Shown one piece after another: positions 31,289 to 43,566 of a stretch of DNA of 64,000 bases (the first letter of the stretch is position 1; every line of letters begins with the position of its first letter). The notes beneath the pieces are model-generated. The model saw only the letters and a list, made by a program, of their open reading frames with translations. It had not been told where the DNA came from and did not search any database. The stretch comes from Euphorbia lathyris (lineage: Eukaryota > Streptophyta > Magnoliopsida > Malpighiales > Euphorbiaceae): the NCBI RefSeq assembly GCF_963576675.1, contig NC_088913.1:81033001-81097000 (forward strand), given 5' to 3'. The position numbers and the translations under genes are program-made.

Positions 31289-32600
31289 GTGGGCACCAAC
31301 TCGTCTTTCTCGTTGAGAACTACGGTTGTTCCTCCTTTCTTTGGCACAATGTGAATAGGGCTGGTCCACACACTATCAGAGATTGGGTAAATAATGCCAG
31401 CATCAAGAAGCTTGATCACTTCTTTTTGCACAACCTCCTTCATGTGGGGATTTAGTCTGCGTTGCGGCTGGACAGATGGTTTGTGCTCCTTTTCCATCAA
31501 GATTCTGTGAACACAGACTGATGGGCTGATTCCTTTGATGTCATCAATTTTCCATGCGATTGCATCCTTGTTTCTTTACAAGACTGCCATGAGTTGCACC
31601 TTTTGATCAGGAGTTAACTTCGAGGATATGATGACTGGACTTCCGTTGGGTGGTTCAAGGAAAGCATCCTCGAGGTGTGCAGGCAATGGTTTCAATTCTG
31701 GTTTAGACACCGGCACAGTTGGTATCTTTGGTGGTTCTTGATGAGTAGGAACAGTCGGATCGAAAGGAGGTGTCGGTAAGCTGGATTCAATGGAACAGCC
31801 TGTTCCTTCGCATATGTTCACCTCTTCTCCCAACAAAGTTTCTAGAGTGTCCTGTTCCTGCAAAGTAGACAAACTCTGAAAATCATCCGGGAAAAATCAT
31901 GTGTCATCATTATTATTTGCACGTCTCATTGCCTCGTTCATCTTAAAGATGACTTCTTCCCCATTAATCCTTCAAAATAATTGTCCCTCGCCTACATCTA
32001 TCAATGCTTTCCCCGTGGCTAAGAATGGTCTACCTAGGATGATAGGAACATGCAAGTCTTCATCAATGTCCATTATAATGAAATCAACGGGCAAAATAAA
32101 TTTCCTTACTTTGACTAGCACATCTTCCATAACCCCCCAATGATAGCATATTGAACGATAAGCTAATTGAATAGACATACGAGTAGGTTGGGGTTCTCCT
32201 AATCCAAGTTTTGCATATACAGAATAAGGCATCAGATTTATGCTAGCTCCTAGGTCACATAGTGCATTTTCAATATTTAGCTTTCCAATTGAACAAGGAA
32301 TAGAAAAACTCCCTAGATCTTTTAGCTTCTCGGGTAGCTGCTGCTTGTTTTGGAGTATTGACGAACAATCTCTGTTGAGTTGTATCATGGAAATGTTTTC
32401 CAGCTTCTTTTTGTTAGACATGATGTCTTTGAGGAATTTGACGTATGTCGGCATCTGCGCTAGAGCTTCTACGAAAGGAATGTTGATGTGTAATTTCCTC
32501 AAAGTGTCCAACACCTTTGAGTTCTGTTCTTCCAGCTTTTTGTTGATCAATCTCATTGGATATTATACTGGCGGAACATACGACGGTGGTGGCTTATACA
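31289..32600 (-). pseudogene. pol: pol 5' part of element E: protease and start of RT
   Basis: From 32556 downward: a linker, then an aspartic protease with [15 protein letters not shown] (Athila/Tat proteases often have DLGA in place of DTGA) and LGRPFLATGKALID. A proline-rich linker (31576-31872, VPVSKPELKPLP) leads to the RT start, with QRRLNPHMKEVVQKEV and SDSVWTSPIHIVPKKGG. The frame is broken between 31972 and 31872 and between 31576 and 31500. RT stops at VPT where the LTR of A begins. The same segments are intact in element F, which serves as a guide. Confidence 0.82.
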
Positions 32601-32679
32601 TTCTTTCGCTTTCCCCTTGAACCTGCTTGTTTGTGCAGCTTGTCTTCCTTGTTTCTTCTTCACTAGGAACAGCCTGTTC

Positions 32680-34202
32680 CTACTCCTCTTCTGCTTCTTT
32701 GAACGTCCTTGTGCATTCAGTATTTTCATCAGTTAAAACAATGGGTTGAGTTTCTTTACCAAACCTTAGGGTGATTGCCATGATGTCTCCTTTCGGATTT
32801 GGTTCTATGTTGCTCGGTATTATTCCCTTTCCTTTCGATGTAGGTTCAGCTAACTGGTGAACCTGTGTTTCTAGATTCTTTATGGATGCTTGTGTCTGTT
32901 TCATGAACTGCATCATCATTGTTTTCATATCTGGCTCTACATCTTCCTTCTGCGGCACAGGTTGTTTGTACTGCTGTGGTGGTTGTCTTTGGTATTGTCC
33001 TCCTTGTTGCTGTTGATACCTTGGTTGGTCTTGATACCGTGGTTGTTCCTGCTGTTCTGGCTGCCCTGTCCACCCAAACTTTGGATGGTTTCTTGTGGCT
33101 GGGTTATAAGTGTTAGAATAACGGCTAGGCTGGTTCCTTTGATTATACCCTGCGTAATCACATTCTGCCTGTGCACCATTTCCCTACTTAACTCTAGGAC
33201 AATTTATGTTAAAATGACCCCGCCGCAAAAATCACAACTGTCATTGAATGGTGGTTCATTGTGAATCGAAGACATATTTATCTTGCCCAACTGTCTAGCA
33301 AGTTGTTCCACCTGGCTCGTCAATTTAGACACAACATCATCATTTCCCATCTTATTCCCTTCAATTCTGGTTGAGTGCCAGTTGTAACTTGTGCTGACTA
33401 CCTTCTCAATAAGGTCATACAAAGCATGTAGCTCAAGATCTTCTGGATTACCGTTAGCAATGGATTCGATTTGAATTTTGTAAATGTTGGTCACACCATT
33501 ATAAAAAATTTGCACTTCCATCCACATAGGGATGCTATGATTTGGCACCCTTCTCAACAATTCTTTGTATCTCTCCCAGGCTTCTGCCAGTGACTCATCC
33601 TCTTCTTGTATGAACCGAGACACTTCATTTCTCAGTTTTATGGCTTGTCGTGGTGGGAAATATTTCATCAGAAAAGCTCGCGCCATCTCTTCCCAACTTG
33701 TGATTGTTCCTAGCTGTAAATTTCTTAGCCAGTTTTTCGCTTTATCCCGTAGGGGAAAAGGAAACAACTTCAATCTGATCACATCGTCAGAAACACCTCT
33801 GTTTGATCTGAATGTGTTGCACAACATGATGAATTCTTGAATATGCCCATTTGGATCTTCAGTTTGAAACCCATTAAATTGTACTGAGGCCTGGATCATT
33901 TGTATCATGGACCCCTTCACCTCGAACATGTTGTTCCCTTCGTTGGGCAACACGATACATGATGAATGGCCCTCTGTGGTTGGCCTCGAATAATCTCTGA
34001 TTCGCATAACAGAAGGGTTGTTAGTCTCTCCTTCTTCTTCTTGGTTTGGTTGAACTGGTTGTTCGGGTGGTACCCTTCCATCCATTCTTCTCTCTCTTTG
34101 TCGTTCTCTTTTTCGTGCACGTCGAGCTCCCGCTCTGTTTTGTCTACACATCCTCTCTAATTCGAGATCGATAGGAAAAACAGGAGGTCCAACTCTGCGC
34201 AT
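32680..34202 (-). pseudogene. gag: gag of element E
   Basis: From the start at 34202 the first 300 residues are open. They comprise an Arg-rich N-terminal tail, MFEVKGSMIQMIQ, the retrotransposon gag core (LKLFPFPLRDKAKNWL, AFLMKYFPPRQAIKLR, EAWERYKELL) and the beginning of a zinc knuckle (CDFCGG near 33212). The frame is then lost around 33180-33210. The C-terminal part continues in another phase through glutamine-rich repeats (33000-33060) to a conserved helix and the ITLRFGKE motif (ITLRSGK in F), ending at 32680. Capsid and nucleocapsid role expected. Confidence 0.82.
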
Positions 34203-34296
34203 AAACTAGTAAAGACTTTTTTTCCTGCACGCCTTAACAAATGGATTAAAAACACCCTGTTTCATAGAAATTTCAAATAAATTTTGTTGCTTTCAA

Positions 34297-34314
34297 TCCC
34301 CGGCAAAGGTGCCA
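34297..34314 (-). other. primer binding site (tRNA-Asp type), element E
   Basis: On the minus strand TGGCACCTTTGCCGGGGA, a two-mismatch version of the tRNA-Asp site TGGCGCCGTTGCCGGGGA used by element F. Six bases separate it from the LTR end. Confidence 0.75.
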
Positions 34315-34320
34315 AAAACT

Positions 34321-35605
34321 TGTTGTCCTCAGATGTGACTCTAGCAAGTGTACTAGATACAAGTAATAAAGTGATAAGTCAAGTATCGTATCCACAAGGA
34401 TTAAGATCAAAATGATATGAGAAAATCGTTGCTGAATAGAGTGTGAGTGTAAAGGTATCTTCTTAGTAGGATTGATTGTTTGAGTGTGACCGTTAAGACA
34501 AAAGTGTGCTAAAGCTATGAAGGATATGACAAATATATGACAGTTTAAAGGATATAATAGGCTGGGCACTACCGAACAGGTTGTGCAAGACCATACAACT
34601 CTCCATTGAATTTATGACATTACCAATGAAGTCAAAGTATCAGCTTTAATGCCCACTTAAGTCAACTTTCGTGTGTTCTTAAGTTCCTAAGATTTACTAG
34701 AGCCAATAGCGTCCTAAAGGAACTTTCTTTCTTGCATTAAGATCAAAGCTGCATTTCCGTTAAGAAAACCTTTGACACAACCATTTAACATGTCTGCTTC
34801 GAGGTGGTGAGATTGATAGAGATATCAGTGAAGATGCAAGTAGTGTCCTAACATTCATCTATCACATGCATATATGCCAAAGCACAGAAATAAAGAACCT
34901 CATCAACACATCATTGGCAAAATACTAAACACTCATTAAAGGAGTTATAGAACTTACATAACCGGCCCGGACTGGCCGTGCCTATTCAAAATGGATTACG
35001 CACTCATATTAAGATGTGTGCAATCAGAAGTTCTTGATACAATTAGGAACTCCATTGGAGCTCTATGTTCCAGCTTAAAAAGTGACTTCTATATTCTAAA
35101 AATAAAATATCCGATCATAAATATCATGCCTTATCTTTCCTTTGCGACATCTATTTAAAGGAGAAAGATAGGGCTCAAACTGGTACCCAAAAGTACCCTT
35201 ACAAAAGTAACGCATAAAAATAAGTCAACACTTTACTAAAACTAAAAGAGAGTAAAATAATCATTGATCTTTTTGACCCTTGAACACTCAAGGGTCGAAA
35301 CTTCTTATGTTTTGTTGCTTTTAGGAAATGCCACCTGAACACTTTTCCACCTGCTGCCTTTGCCTCTGCCACCTCTAATCTGTCGATGTCCGTCATCAAG
35401 TATCCGACGCTTAACTGCTGGATCAAAGAAAGGCTCCACTCCTCCTTGGCAGTTGCGAAACAAGCTATTTCCAGCGAGTTTGGCTTTTATCCATGCTTAT
35501 CTACAAAAATACATTAATCAGTCCTTTTATTTTGCAATATAATGTAAAAACACCCAAACTCTCATCTAAATATTATGTTAAACTAAGTCAATTTCATGCC
35601 TAACA
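34321..35605 (-). repeat. 5' LTR of element E (right boundary tentative)
   Basis: The end next to the primer site is firm (GGACAACA on the minus strand). The other end is proposed at TGTTAGGC on the minus strand (35605), which gives TGTT/AACA inverted termini and a length of about 1285 bp. A TATA-like CTTTAAATAG lies at 35151-35160 on the minus strand. No coding sequence is credible in it. Without the second LTR the right boundary is a guess. Confidence 0.5.
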
Positions 35606-35643
35606 ATATGCACCAAGTGTCACATCCGTGTTCCATTTTTATC

Positions 35644-35778
35644 TTTTTTTTAAAGATATCAACTTTATTGATTAAACGGGATTAGCATCTTGTGCTATTA
35701 CATCAACAAGCCAATATGGAATATAATAAGACATTAATGCGTTAGCATTGGAACGAGATTGCCTAGCTATCACATGTG
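35644..35778 (-). pseudogene. LINE 3' end: last part of RNase H, AATAAA and poly(A)
   Basis: On the minus strand the frame ARQSRSNANALMSYYIPYWL ends with a stop at 35672-35674. It is followed by AATAAA (35664-35669) and a run of eight A (35644-35651), the usual end of a plant LINE. The sequence continues the RNase H domain interrupted at 49753 by element F (ISHIPRLANVVAHC on the far side), and both sides carry the duplicated ATGTG. The 38 bp between the poly(A) and element E are flanking DNA. Confidence 0.7.
35774..35778. other. target site duplication of element F (left)
   Basis: ATGTG immediately before the TGTTAAGCCC terminus; repeated at 49748-49752. Confidence 0.92.
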
Positions 35779-36040
35779 TGTTAAGCCCAAAATATACCTA
35801 AAATATCATTAATATTTATATCATTTTTATTACATATTCGTGTTATTTATATTTGTTTAGATTACTTTTACTTTCGAATATCTTTCTTTCTTGCAAGGTA
35901 CTTAAATATTTGGTAAAATCCAAATAGGAACGAAAAAGGATCTAAAACAGAAGAAAAACCCTTCAAAAGGAGTCAAAGACGACGTAAATCGAAAGCGCCA
36001 AGTCGAGGACACGAACGAAAGCAAGAAGTAAGAAAACCTG

Positions 36041-36161
36041 CCGGGCCGCGACAGTGGATCCCAGACCCGCGGCCGCGACACGTGTGGTATAACCTTTTCT
36101 CCCCTTCGTCCGTCGCTCAGCTCAGTGCTACGTCATTCACGGCCGCGGATCACCATCCTCG
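36041..36161. promoter_or_regulatory. GC-rich motif cluster in LTR of F
   Basis: GGGCCGCGACAG, CCGCGGCCGCGACACG and CACGGCCGCGGATCACCATCC followed by TCGGT lie 145-265 bp upstream of the LTR TATA box. Related words recur inside the element upstream of both extra ORFs (43184-43297 and 44975-45182). Repeated in the 3' LTR near 48453-48573. Confidence 0.6.
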
Positions 36162-36305
36162 GTAAGTGCAGAAAATTACCAAGAGCATTTAACACATGCT
36201 GAAAATCCAAGAAACGCGTTCGTTCAAGTGGATAAAGACGTCCTTTCACAACGGACACGACTCTTAACCAACGGACACATCACTTCAAACTCAACCCTTC
36301 AACAC

Positions 36306-36314
36306 CTATAAATA
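36306..36314 (+). promoter_or_regulatory. LTR TATA box, element F
   Basis: CTATAAATA, followed by a purine-rich stretch; about 1 kb before the primer site. Its copy in the 3' LTR is at about 48718. Confidence 0.7.
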
Positions 36315-37341
36315 AAGAGTTGATGTTGAGGAGAAAATGTTGATATGAAATGTTATAATATAGATATAGAAATCAGAGCGTAGAACTTATGTCGAAGTTC
36401 TAAGTAAAAACATTTCGAGAGTTAGAAATTAGATTCTGTACAAAACAAGATGAGGTACACATATTGTTTATAGTTTAATTACAACTCAGTAGCGTTTAGA
36501 CATTGTTCCAGTTTTAGTTTGCATCATGGTAGTGGCCGACCGAATCCCTATTACGAAGTTACAGCGAGCAGAGTGAGTAAAGTGTTCGCCCCCGAGCCTG
36601 ACAACCTCCTAGGAAACCCAAGGAAGCGGAACCGATCAAGCCCTTCACTTGCACGCCCTCGAAGAACTCGATGCTCCTTATTCTCTGTAAACTTGTATCA
36701 ATTTATTTTTCATCTAATAAAGTCCGTTCTATTCGACAAATCGTTATGCAGCACTTATGGTAACCAATCCAATATAAGTGAGGCTGGTGTTTTCATTAAT
36801 ATGCACTTGAATTCAAAATCATTACAAGGAAACTTTGTTGAACACTTAGGCAAATTATCATCTCGAAAGAGTTCTAATTTGAGTAAGGGCAACTATCCCG
36901 AAAGGGTTTTGTCGTGTTCAAAGCCAATTAATTAGAGGTTCCGTCATTTATTTCATCATCATAATCGATACAAAGTTTAAGTTGTTTTCTTTGCTTAATG
37001 CAAATGAACAAATTCATTCGTTTTTCTAATAAGTTCTAAATGTTCCTGTTTTGTAAAATTCATCCTTAAAATCAGATGATCTTTCTAACAATCGATTTAT
37101 TCTAAATATAAAATCTTATTCCAGCATTTTCAAATACTCAAAGTTCACAAATTCAATCAAATAAATTTCCTAAATTCAATTAATCCAATTTTCACTTTTC
37201 ATTTACATTTAATAAATCTAACAAGTTCGAAATTAATAATTCAAAAATAAGTTTTTCGTTAAAAAACGTATCTCTGTGGGATCGATATTTTTATTACTAC
37301 AAGCGAAACCGTGCACTTGCGGAAATAGCTCAACAAGTTTT

Positions 37342-37359
37342 TGGCGCCGTTGCCGGGGA
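37342..37359 (+). other. primer binding site (tRNA-Asp), element F
   Basis: TGGCGCCGTTGCCGGGGA, an exact 18-base complement of the plant tRNA-Asp 3' end, as known for Athila elements; six bases after the LTR. Confidence 0.92.
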
Positions 37360-37528
37360 TACGCCAAAATTTTTGACAAAATTTTTATTTTTCGTATTTT
37401 ATTTTCGAATATAGGTTTATACATTATTTTTATACAATTTTTATATTTTATTTATTTTCAGTTATATAACATATTTGTTTTCAATTTTGTTTTGAAGGTA
37501 GTTTGGCTCGTGTAACAATTTCAAGTTC

Positions 37529-40500
37529 ATGCGCAGTTCGCGAAATTCGGGCACGCCACCAGATCCTTTTGATCCAGAAATTGAAAGAACACTTAAGAAA
37601 AACAAGAAAAACAACAAAAACAAAGACAAAACTCCCTTAAAAACAAAAGTAGACCAGCCAGAAATTATGGCCGATCCACCGACACTTATGGATTATGCTA
37701 GGCCAGGAATGGCCGGTGTAACTAATAGTGTAGTTAGACCCCGTATAAACGCAAATCAATTTGAAATTAAGCCTGCTTTGCTTAATATGTTGCAAAACAA
37801 TGTAACGTTTTACGGATTGCCTAACGAAAACCCTAATGCACATTTGACAAATTTCTTAGAAATTTGTGACACTTTTAAAATTACTGATGTAACAGCCGAA
37901 GCAATCAAACTTCACCTCTTTCCTTTCACTTTGAAGGATAAGGCAAAAATTTGGTTAACTTCTATGCCTGCTGCAACATTTGAAACTTGGGACCAATTAG
38001 CCCAAGCATTTTTACAAAAATATTTTCCCTTGGCAAAAACCGCAAGAGTCATCAAAGAGTTGACATCTTTTACACAAAATGATAATGAAACTCTTTATGA
38101 AGCTTGGGAACGTTTTAAAGAACTTCAACGTTTATGCCCACACCACCAATTGCCAGATGCACTTTTAATGCAGACATTCTATAATGGATTAAATCCTACG
38201 ACTAGAGGTTCATTAGATGCTATGTCTGGAGGGTTATTTATGAAAAAAACATCCGCCCAAGCAAGAGAACTTTTGGAGGAAATGGCAATCAACAGCAGTA
38301 TGTGGCCCGCAGAGCGTGGACATATACCAACGGCGAAACCATCATCCTCAGGTACATCATCAGTTAAAGGTATAATGAATCTTGATCCTGTAGCAATGTT
38401 ACAAGCCCAATTTTCTGCCTTATCGCACAAAATTGATAAATTTATGGCACCGTGCGATCCTAATGATCCGATCCAGAGAGACATTGACTACGAAGGTATG
38501 AATGAGATAGAACAGGTAAATTTTGTCCAAGGACAAAACCAAACTACTAATCCTTATTCTAATACTTATAATCCTGGATGGAGAAATCATCCTAACTTTA
38601 ACTGGAAAGATGGTAATAATAATAATAATGCAAATGCTAATCAGTATCGTGTAAATAATTATCAAAATCAAACAAGAGATACGATTAGCACTTTATCTTC
38701 AAAAATCGACAAATTTATAGATGCGATGAATGGAAAGGTAAGTAATCAAGACGATGGTTTTAAACGGATCGAAAATAAATTCGATCAGCTTATCAAAAAC
38801 CAATCATCTAGCATCCATAATTTGGAGGTTCAAATTGGACAACTTGCTAAATCAATTCCATCCCGCAAAGAGGGGAGTCTTCCCAGCCAAACGGAAGCAA
38901 ATCCGAAAGAGCATGTTAAGGCTATCACTCTTCGTTCGGGGAAAAACTACTTAGGTCCGGAAATGCCCGGAAATTCAACTTTACCTGGAAATGATTTACC
39001 AAAATCCAAAGAAGATACGTTAAAACAAAAAGATACGCCAATTGACTCTAATCCAAAACCTTTTGTACCAAAACCACCTTTTCCACACAGGGTCCGAAAT
39101 AAGGACCATGATAAACAACTTTTATCATTTTTAGACAAACTTAAAAATTTGCATATAAATTTAACATTCATGGATGCAATTACGCAAATTCCTAACTATG
39201 GAAAATTCTTGAAAGATTTAATTTCAGAAAAGATTAGTTGGGAAGGAATTTCATCCATTTCTCTTTCTGAAGAATGTAGTTCGATAGTATCAAGAAAATT
39301 ACCTACTAAACTCAAAGATCCCGGATGCTTTACCATTCCGTGTACATTGGGAAATATGGAATTCCCAAGTTGTCTTTGTGATTTAGGAGCTAGTATAAAC
39401 TTGATGCCATTGTCTATTTTTGAAAAATTAGGTTTAGAAGAAGACATCAAGAGTACCAATATGGTTTTGCAATTAGCGGATCAATCCACTAAAAGACCAT
39501 ATGGTATAATTGAAGATGTTTTGGTAAAAGTTGACAAATTTATTTTTCCTACTGATTTTGTTATCTTAGATTTTGCTTATGATGCTAATTGTCCGCTAAT
39601 CTTTGGTAGACCGTTCATGAACACAGGACGCGCTCTAGTTGATGTGTCGGAAGGAAAAGTAGTTTTAAGAATAGGTGACGATAAGATCGAGTTCGATATG
39701 AATCAAGCAATGAAATATCCTATGGAGGATTTCGCCTGTATGAAACTTGATTTAATTGAAGAATGTGTTAATGACATTGTTCAAAGAGAAGAAATAATAG
39801 AACCTATAATGGGTGAAGAATTAGAAGATAAGGACCCAGAACCTTTGATCCGAGAAGATGGACCAGTTCCGCCTTCAGTAATAGTTCCACCTAAATTAGA
39901 ACTTAAAGAACTACCAAACCATCTGAGATACACTTTCCTAGGCGGAAGTGATACTCTACCTATAATCATCTCTAACAAATTAACAGAAAATCAAGAAGAA
40001 AAATTGAAAGAAGTTGTTAGAAATAGAATAGGAAGTATGGGATGGCAAATTTCAGATTTAAAAGGAATTAATCCTAGTATTGTAATGCATAGGATTCACT
40101 TAGAAGAAGATAAGCCACCTAAAGCGGATAGACAAAGACGTTTAAATCCGAACATGAAAGAAGTAGTCAAAAATGAGATTACTAAACTTCTAGACAATGG
40201 AATCATTTATCCTATTTCGGATAGTGAATGGGTTAGTCCAATCCATTGTGTACCCAAAAAGGGAGGCATAACTGTAATAAGGAATGATGAAGGTGAATTA
40301 ATACCTACGCGAACCACCACCGGTTGGAGGGTTTGTATAGATTATAGGAACCTAAATAAGGCAACTAGGAAAGATCATTTTCCTTTACCTTTCATCGATC
40401 AAATGATCGAAAGGATAGCCGATCATGCATTTTATTGTTTTCTTGATGGTTATTCCGGATTCTTTCAAATATATATTTACCCGGACGACCAAGATAAAAC

Positions 40501-42796
40501 AACCTTCACATGTGCTTATGGAACATTTGCATATAGAAGAATGCCTTTTGGTTTATGTAATGCACCAGCAACTTTTCAACGTTGCATGACTGCAATTTTT
40601 AATGATTTCATCGAAGATATCATGGAAGTATTTATGGATGATTTTTCAGTTTATGGAGATTCTTTTGATGCATGTTTAAAAAACTTAGATAAAGTTCTTT
40701 CTAGATGCGAAGAAACGAATTTAGTATTAAATTGGGAAAAATGTCATTTCATGGTCGACGAAGGAATTGTTTTAGGTCATAAAATATCTGAAAAAGGATT
40801 AGAAGTGGATAGAGCAAAAACTTCAGTAATAGAAAAATTACCCCCACCAACAACTGTCAAGGGAGTAAGATCATTTCTAGGACATGCAGGTTTTTACAGA
40901 AGATTTATAAAAAACTTTTCTGTAATTTCCAAACCACTTACTAATTTACTTATGAAGGATTCAACCTTCGATTTTAATGAAGATTGTATTAAAGCTTTTG
41001 AAACATTGAAAACAGCCTTAGTCAGTGCACCCATAATTGCTAAACCCGATTGGGATTTGCCTTTTGAAATCATGTGTGATGCAAGTGACCTAGCAGTAGG
41101 ATGTGTTTTAGATCAAAGAAAGGATAAAAAATTACATGTTATTTATTATGCAAGTCACACATTGTCCGGTGCACAGTTAAATTACACAACAACGGAAAAA
41201 GAGATGTTAGCCGTAGTATTTGCATGTGATAAGTTTAGGTCATACTTGTTAGGATCTAAAGTTATTATCTATACAGATCACGCAGCTTTACGTTATCTGT
41301 TTGCTAAGAAAGATGCAAAACCGCGTCTGATTAGATGGGTTTTGTTGTTGCAAGAATTTGATATAGAAATTAGAGACAAAAAAGGAGTAGAAAACCTTGT
41401 CACCGATCATCTATCAAGACTAGAAGATGAAAACGGTCCTATAGGTGAAACTACCGGTATACGAGATAATTTCCCTGATGAACATCTCTATCAAGTAGAA
41501 AGTATCATGTCACCATGGTATGCAGATTTTGCTAATTATCTTGCCACCGATATTGTTCCGGAAGGATTATCTCCCCAACAGAGGAAGAAATTTTTCTTCG
41601 ATATTAAACAATATTTTTGGGAAGATCCCTTTCTATTCAAATCATGTGGTGACGGGATAATTAGGAGATGTGTTGGAGAAAATGAATATGAATCTATAAT
41701 AATAGAATGTCATTCCAGCTCATATGGAGGACATAATGGAGTTAATAAAACGGTAGCTAAAATATTGGAATGTGGGTTCTTTTGGCCTACAATGTTTAAG
41801 GACGTTGGTTCCTTTATTACTCGTTGTGATAAATGCCAAAGAACGGGTAATTTAGGAAGGAAAGATGAGATGCCCCTCACAAACGTGTTGGAAGTTGAAA
41901 TCTTCGACATGTGGGGAATTGATTTCATGGGACCTTTTCCGCCTTCCAATGGTAAAACTTACATATTAGTAGCCGTTGATTATGTTTCAAAGTGGGTTGA
42001 AGCAATTGCAACCCCAACGAATGATTCTAAAGTAGTTATTACTTTTCTTGACGATATATTTTGTAGATTCGGTTGTCCTAGATACATTGTTAGTGATGGC
42101 GGTACCCATTTCATAAATCGGAATTTCGATATGCTTATGAAAAAATATGGAGTACGCCACCGCGTATCAACGCCATACCATCCTCAGTCGAATGGTCAGG
42201 CGGAGATCTCAAATACAGAACTCAAATGGATTCTAGAGAAAACTGTTTCGTCATCAAGAAAAGATTGGTCACAAAAACTCAATAATGCGCTATGGGCATA
42301 CCGTACTGCATTTAAGTCACCAATAGGAATGACTCCATATCGTTTAGTATATGGAAAAGCATGTCATTTACCAGTTGAATTAGAACATAAAGCCTATTGG
42401 GCTATTAGAAAACTTAATTTTGATTTACAACAAGCATGAAAGAAACGTTTGCTCAATTTAAATGAGTTAGATGAGTTGCGTCATCTATCGTATGAAAATG
42501 CGAGGATTTATAAAGAAAAAGTGAAAAAATGGCACGATGCCAAGATTAAAGTCAAACACTTTAATGTTGGAGATAAGGTGCTGTTATTTAATTCACGGCT
42601 TCGTATATTTCCAAGAAAACTTAAGTCCAGATGGGACGGACCGTATTTAGTCGTCAAAACATTCGACTATGGTTCTTTGGAACTTGAGGAAACTAATGGT
42701 AAGCGTTTCAAAGTTAATGGTAATCGATGTAAAATCTATTACGAAAATATTTCCGAAATAGGAACTAATTTCGTAACAAGATTTCCTGACATATAA
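37529..42796 (+). CDS. gag-pol: gag-pol polyprotein of element F with one internal TGA
   Basis: One frame of 1755 codons, open except for TGA at 42437-42439 between LDFDLQQA-like sequence and [10 protein letters not shown]. Related proteins usually have a glycine there, so one substitution would explain it. Gag core is at about residues 130-230 ([18 protein letters not shown]). The aspartic protease is near residue 616 ([11 protein letters not shown]). RT has VPKKGG near 905 and FMDDFSVYG near 1034. RNase H is near 1180 (CDASDLAVG). The integrase HHCC zinc region is near 1393-1435, with the triad in WGIDFMGPF (1461), SDGGTHF (1521) and GQAEISN (1555). The C-terminal DNA-binding module lies after the TGA. 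Gag has no CCHC knuckle. The start ATG at 37529 gives the usual [18 protein letters not shown] Athila N terminus. Confidence 0.93.
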
Positions 42797-42969
42797 ATCA
42801 TTTCATTTTTCTAAATATTAGTTTTTATTATTTTTATTTATTTATTTATTTTATTTTTTTTGTTTTAGATTATATCATTTTATATTAGAATTTTAGATAT
42901 AGAAAAATATATTCAAGTCATGATTTTAATTAATTTTTAGGAATTTCATGAGAATAAGAAAATTCAGTG

Positions 42970-43147
42970 ATTCTCAGTTGAGAATTTAAAATTCTCAGTT
43001 GAGAATTCACATATATAGAATTCTTAAGGAGGTAAGCAATTTCTGAACTTATAGAGAATTTCAAATTCTCAGTTGAGAATTTGAGTATAACTAGCAGCCA
43101 GGAAAATTTCTAGACTTGTAGAGGATTTCAGATTCTCAGTTGAGAAT
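42970..43147. repeat. four copies of the palindrome ATTCTCAGTTGAGAAT
   Basis: Exact 16-bp copies at 42970-42985, 42991-43006, 43065-43080 and 43132-43147. Each has 7-bp inverted arms around GT. The last two are embedded in loose 70-bp repeats with AATTTCTGAACTTATAGAG-like words. Lies between pol and the first extra ORF. Confidence 0.9.
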
Positions 43148-43183
43148 TCTGATTAAAAATTGAAAGGAAAAATTTCTGAACTT

Positions 43184-43440
43184 ACCGAGGATGAGGATTC
43201 TCGGTAGAGGATCAGGAATTCATAGTTTTGACAACTGATTTCCGCAGGGAAATCAGCGTGTCGCGACCGCGGGTCAGCATCCTCGGTCGCGACACGGGGA
43301 AATTTTGCCCAGATTGACCTTATCCCAGCAGTTGTAACTCTTCAGAAACGAAACATTGAGTTTCTTCATTTCTAAAAGGTTTGTTTCATGCCTTTTCACT
43401 TCGAAACAACACCTCTTTTCGTCCTAGAATCTTATAAATA
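43184..43440 (+). promoter_or_regulatory. putative internal promoter of first extra ORF, element F
   Basis: ACCGAGGAT-GAGG-ATTCTCGGT (43184-43205) and a perfect 12-bp inverted repeat GTGTCGCGACCG/CGGTCGCGACAC with a 14-bp loop (43258-43295). CTTATAAATA follows at 43431-43440 and the ORF's ATG at 43567. The order and spacing copy the LTR promoter. Inference only; no transcript data. Confidence 0.45.
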
Positions 43441-43566
43441 GGTTCTAGAGGTTCAGTTTTCTGTCACTTTCTTTTCATCTCTATCAGAACTATCTCTGAT
43501 TTTCTTACCATTCACAAATCCAGACACTAAGTTCAGAACTTTTCTTCCTTACTCTTTCCAAACATC

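Larger units (their letters stand above)
31289..35605 (-). mobile_element. Athila-like Ty3/gypsy element E, 5' half
   Basis: On the minus strand: LTR, tRNA-Asp type primer site, gag, protease and the first part of RT, cut at 31289 by element A. The rest of RT, RNase H and integrase would lie beyond the left end of element A and are not in the window. The coding parts have frameshifts and stops, so this is an old copy and the host of element A. Confidence 0.75.
35779..37335 (+). repeat. 5' LTR of element F
   Basis: 1557 bp, TGTTAAGCCC to GCTCAACA. It contains a GC-rich motif cluster (36041-36161), a TATA box at 36306-36314, and a long AT-rich R/U5 part. A 138-codon open frame from 36519 to 36935 is present in both LTRs, but I do not treat it as a gene. 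Confidence 0.93.

Noticed and set aside
36519..36935. 138-codon open frame in the 5' LTR of F, also in the 3' LTR (48931-49347)
   Set aside because: Both copies are identical by descent from one LTR, the composition is that of the AT-rich LTR, and no protein motif is seen. Sibling LTRs would be needed to argue for a gene.
37342..37359. tRNA-like sequence
   Set aside because: Only the 18-base primer complement is present, not a tRNA gene; the same holds at 34297, 54241 and 61340.
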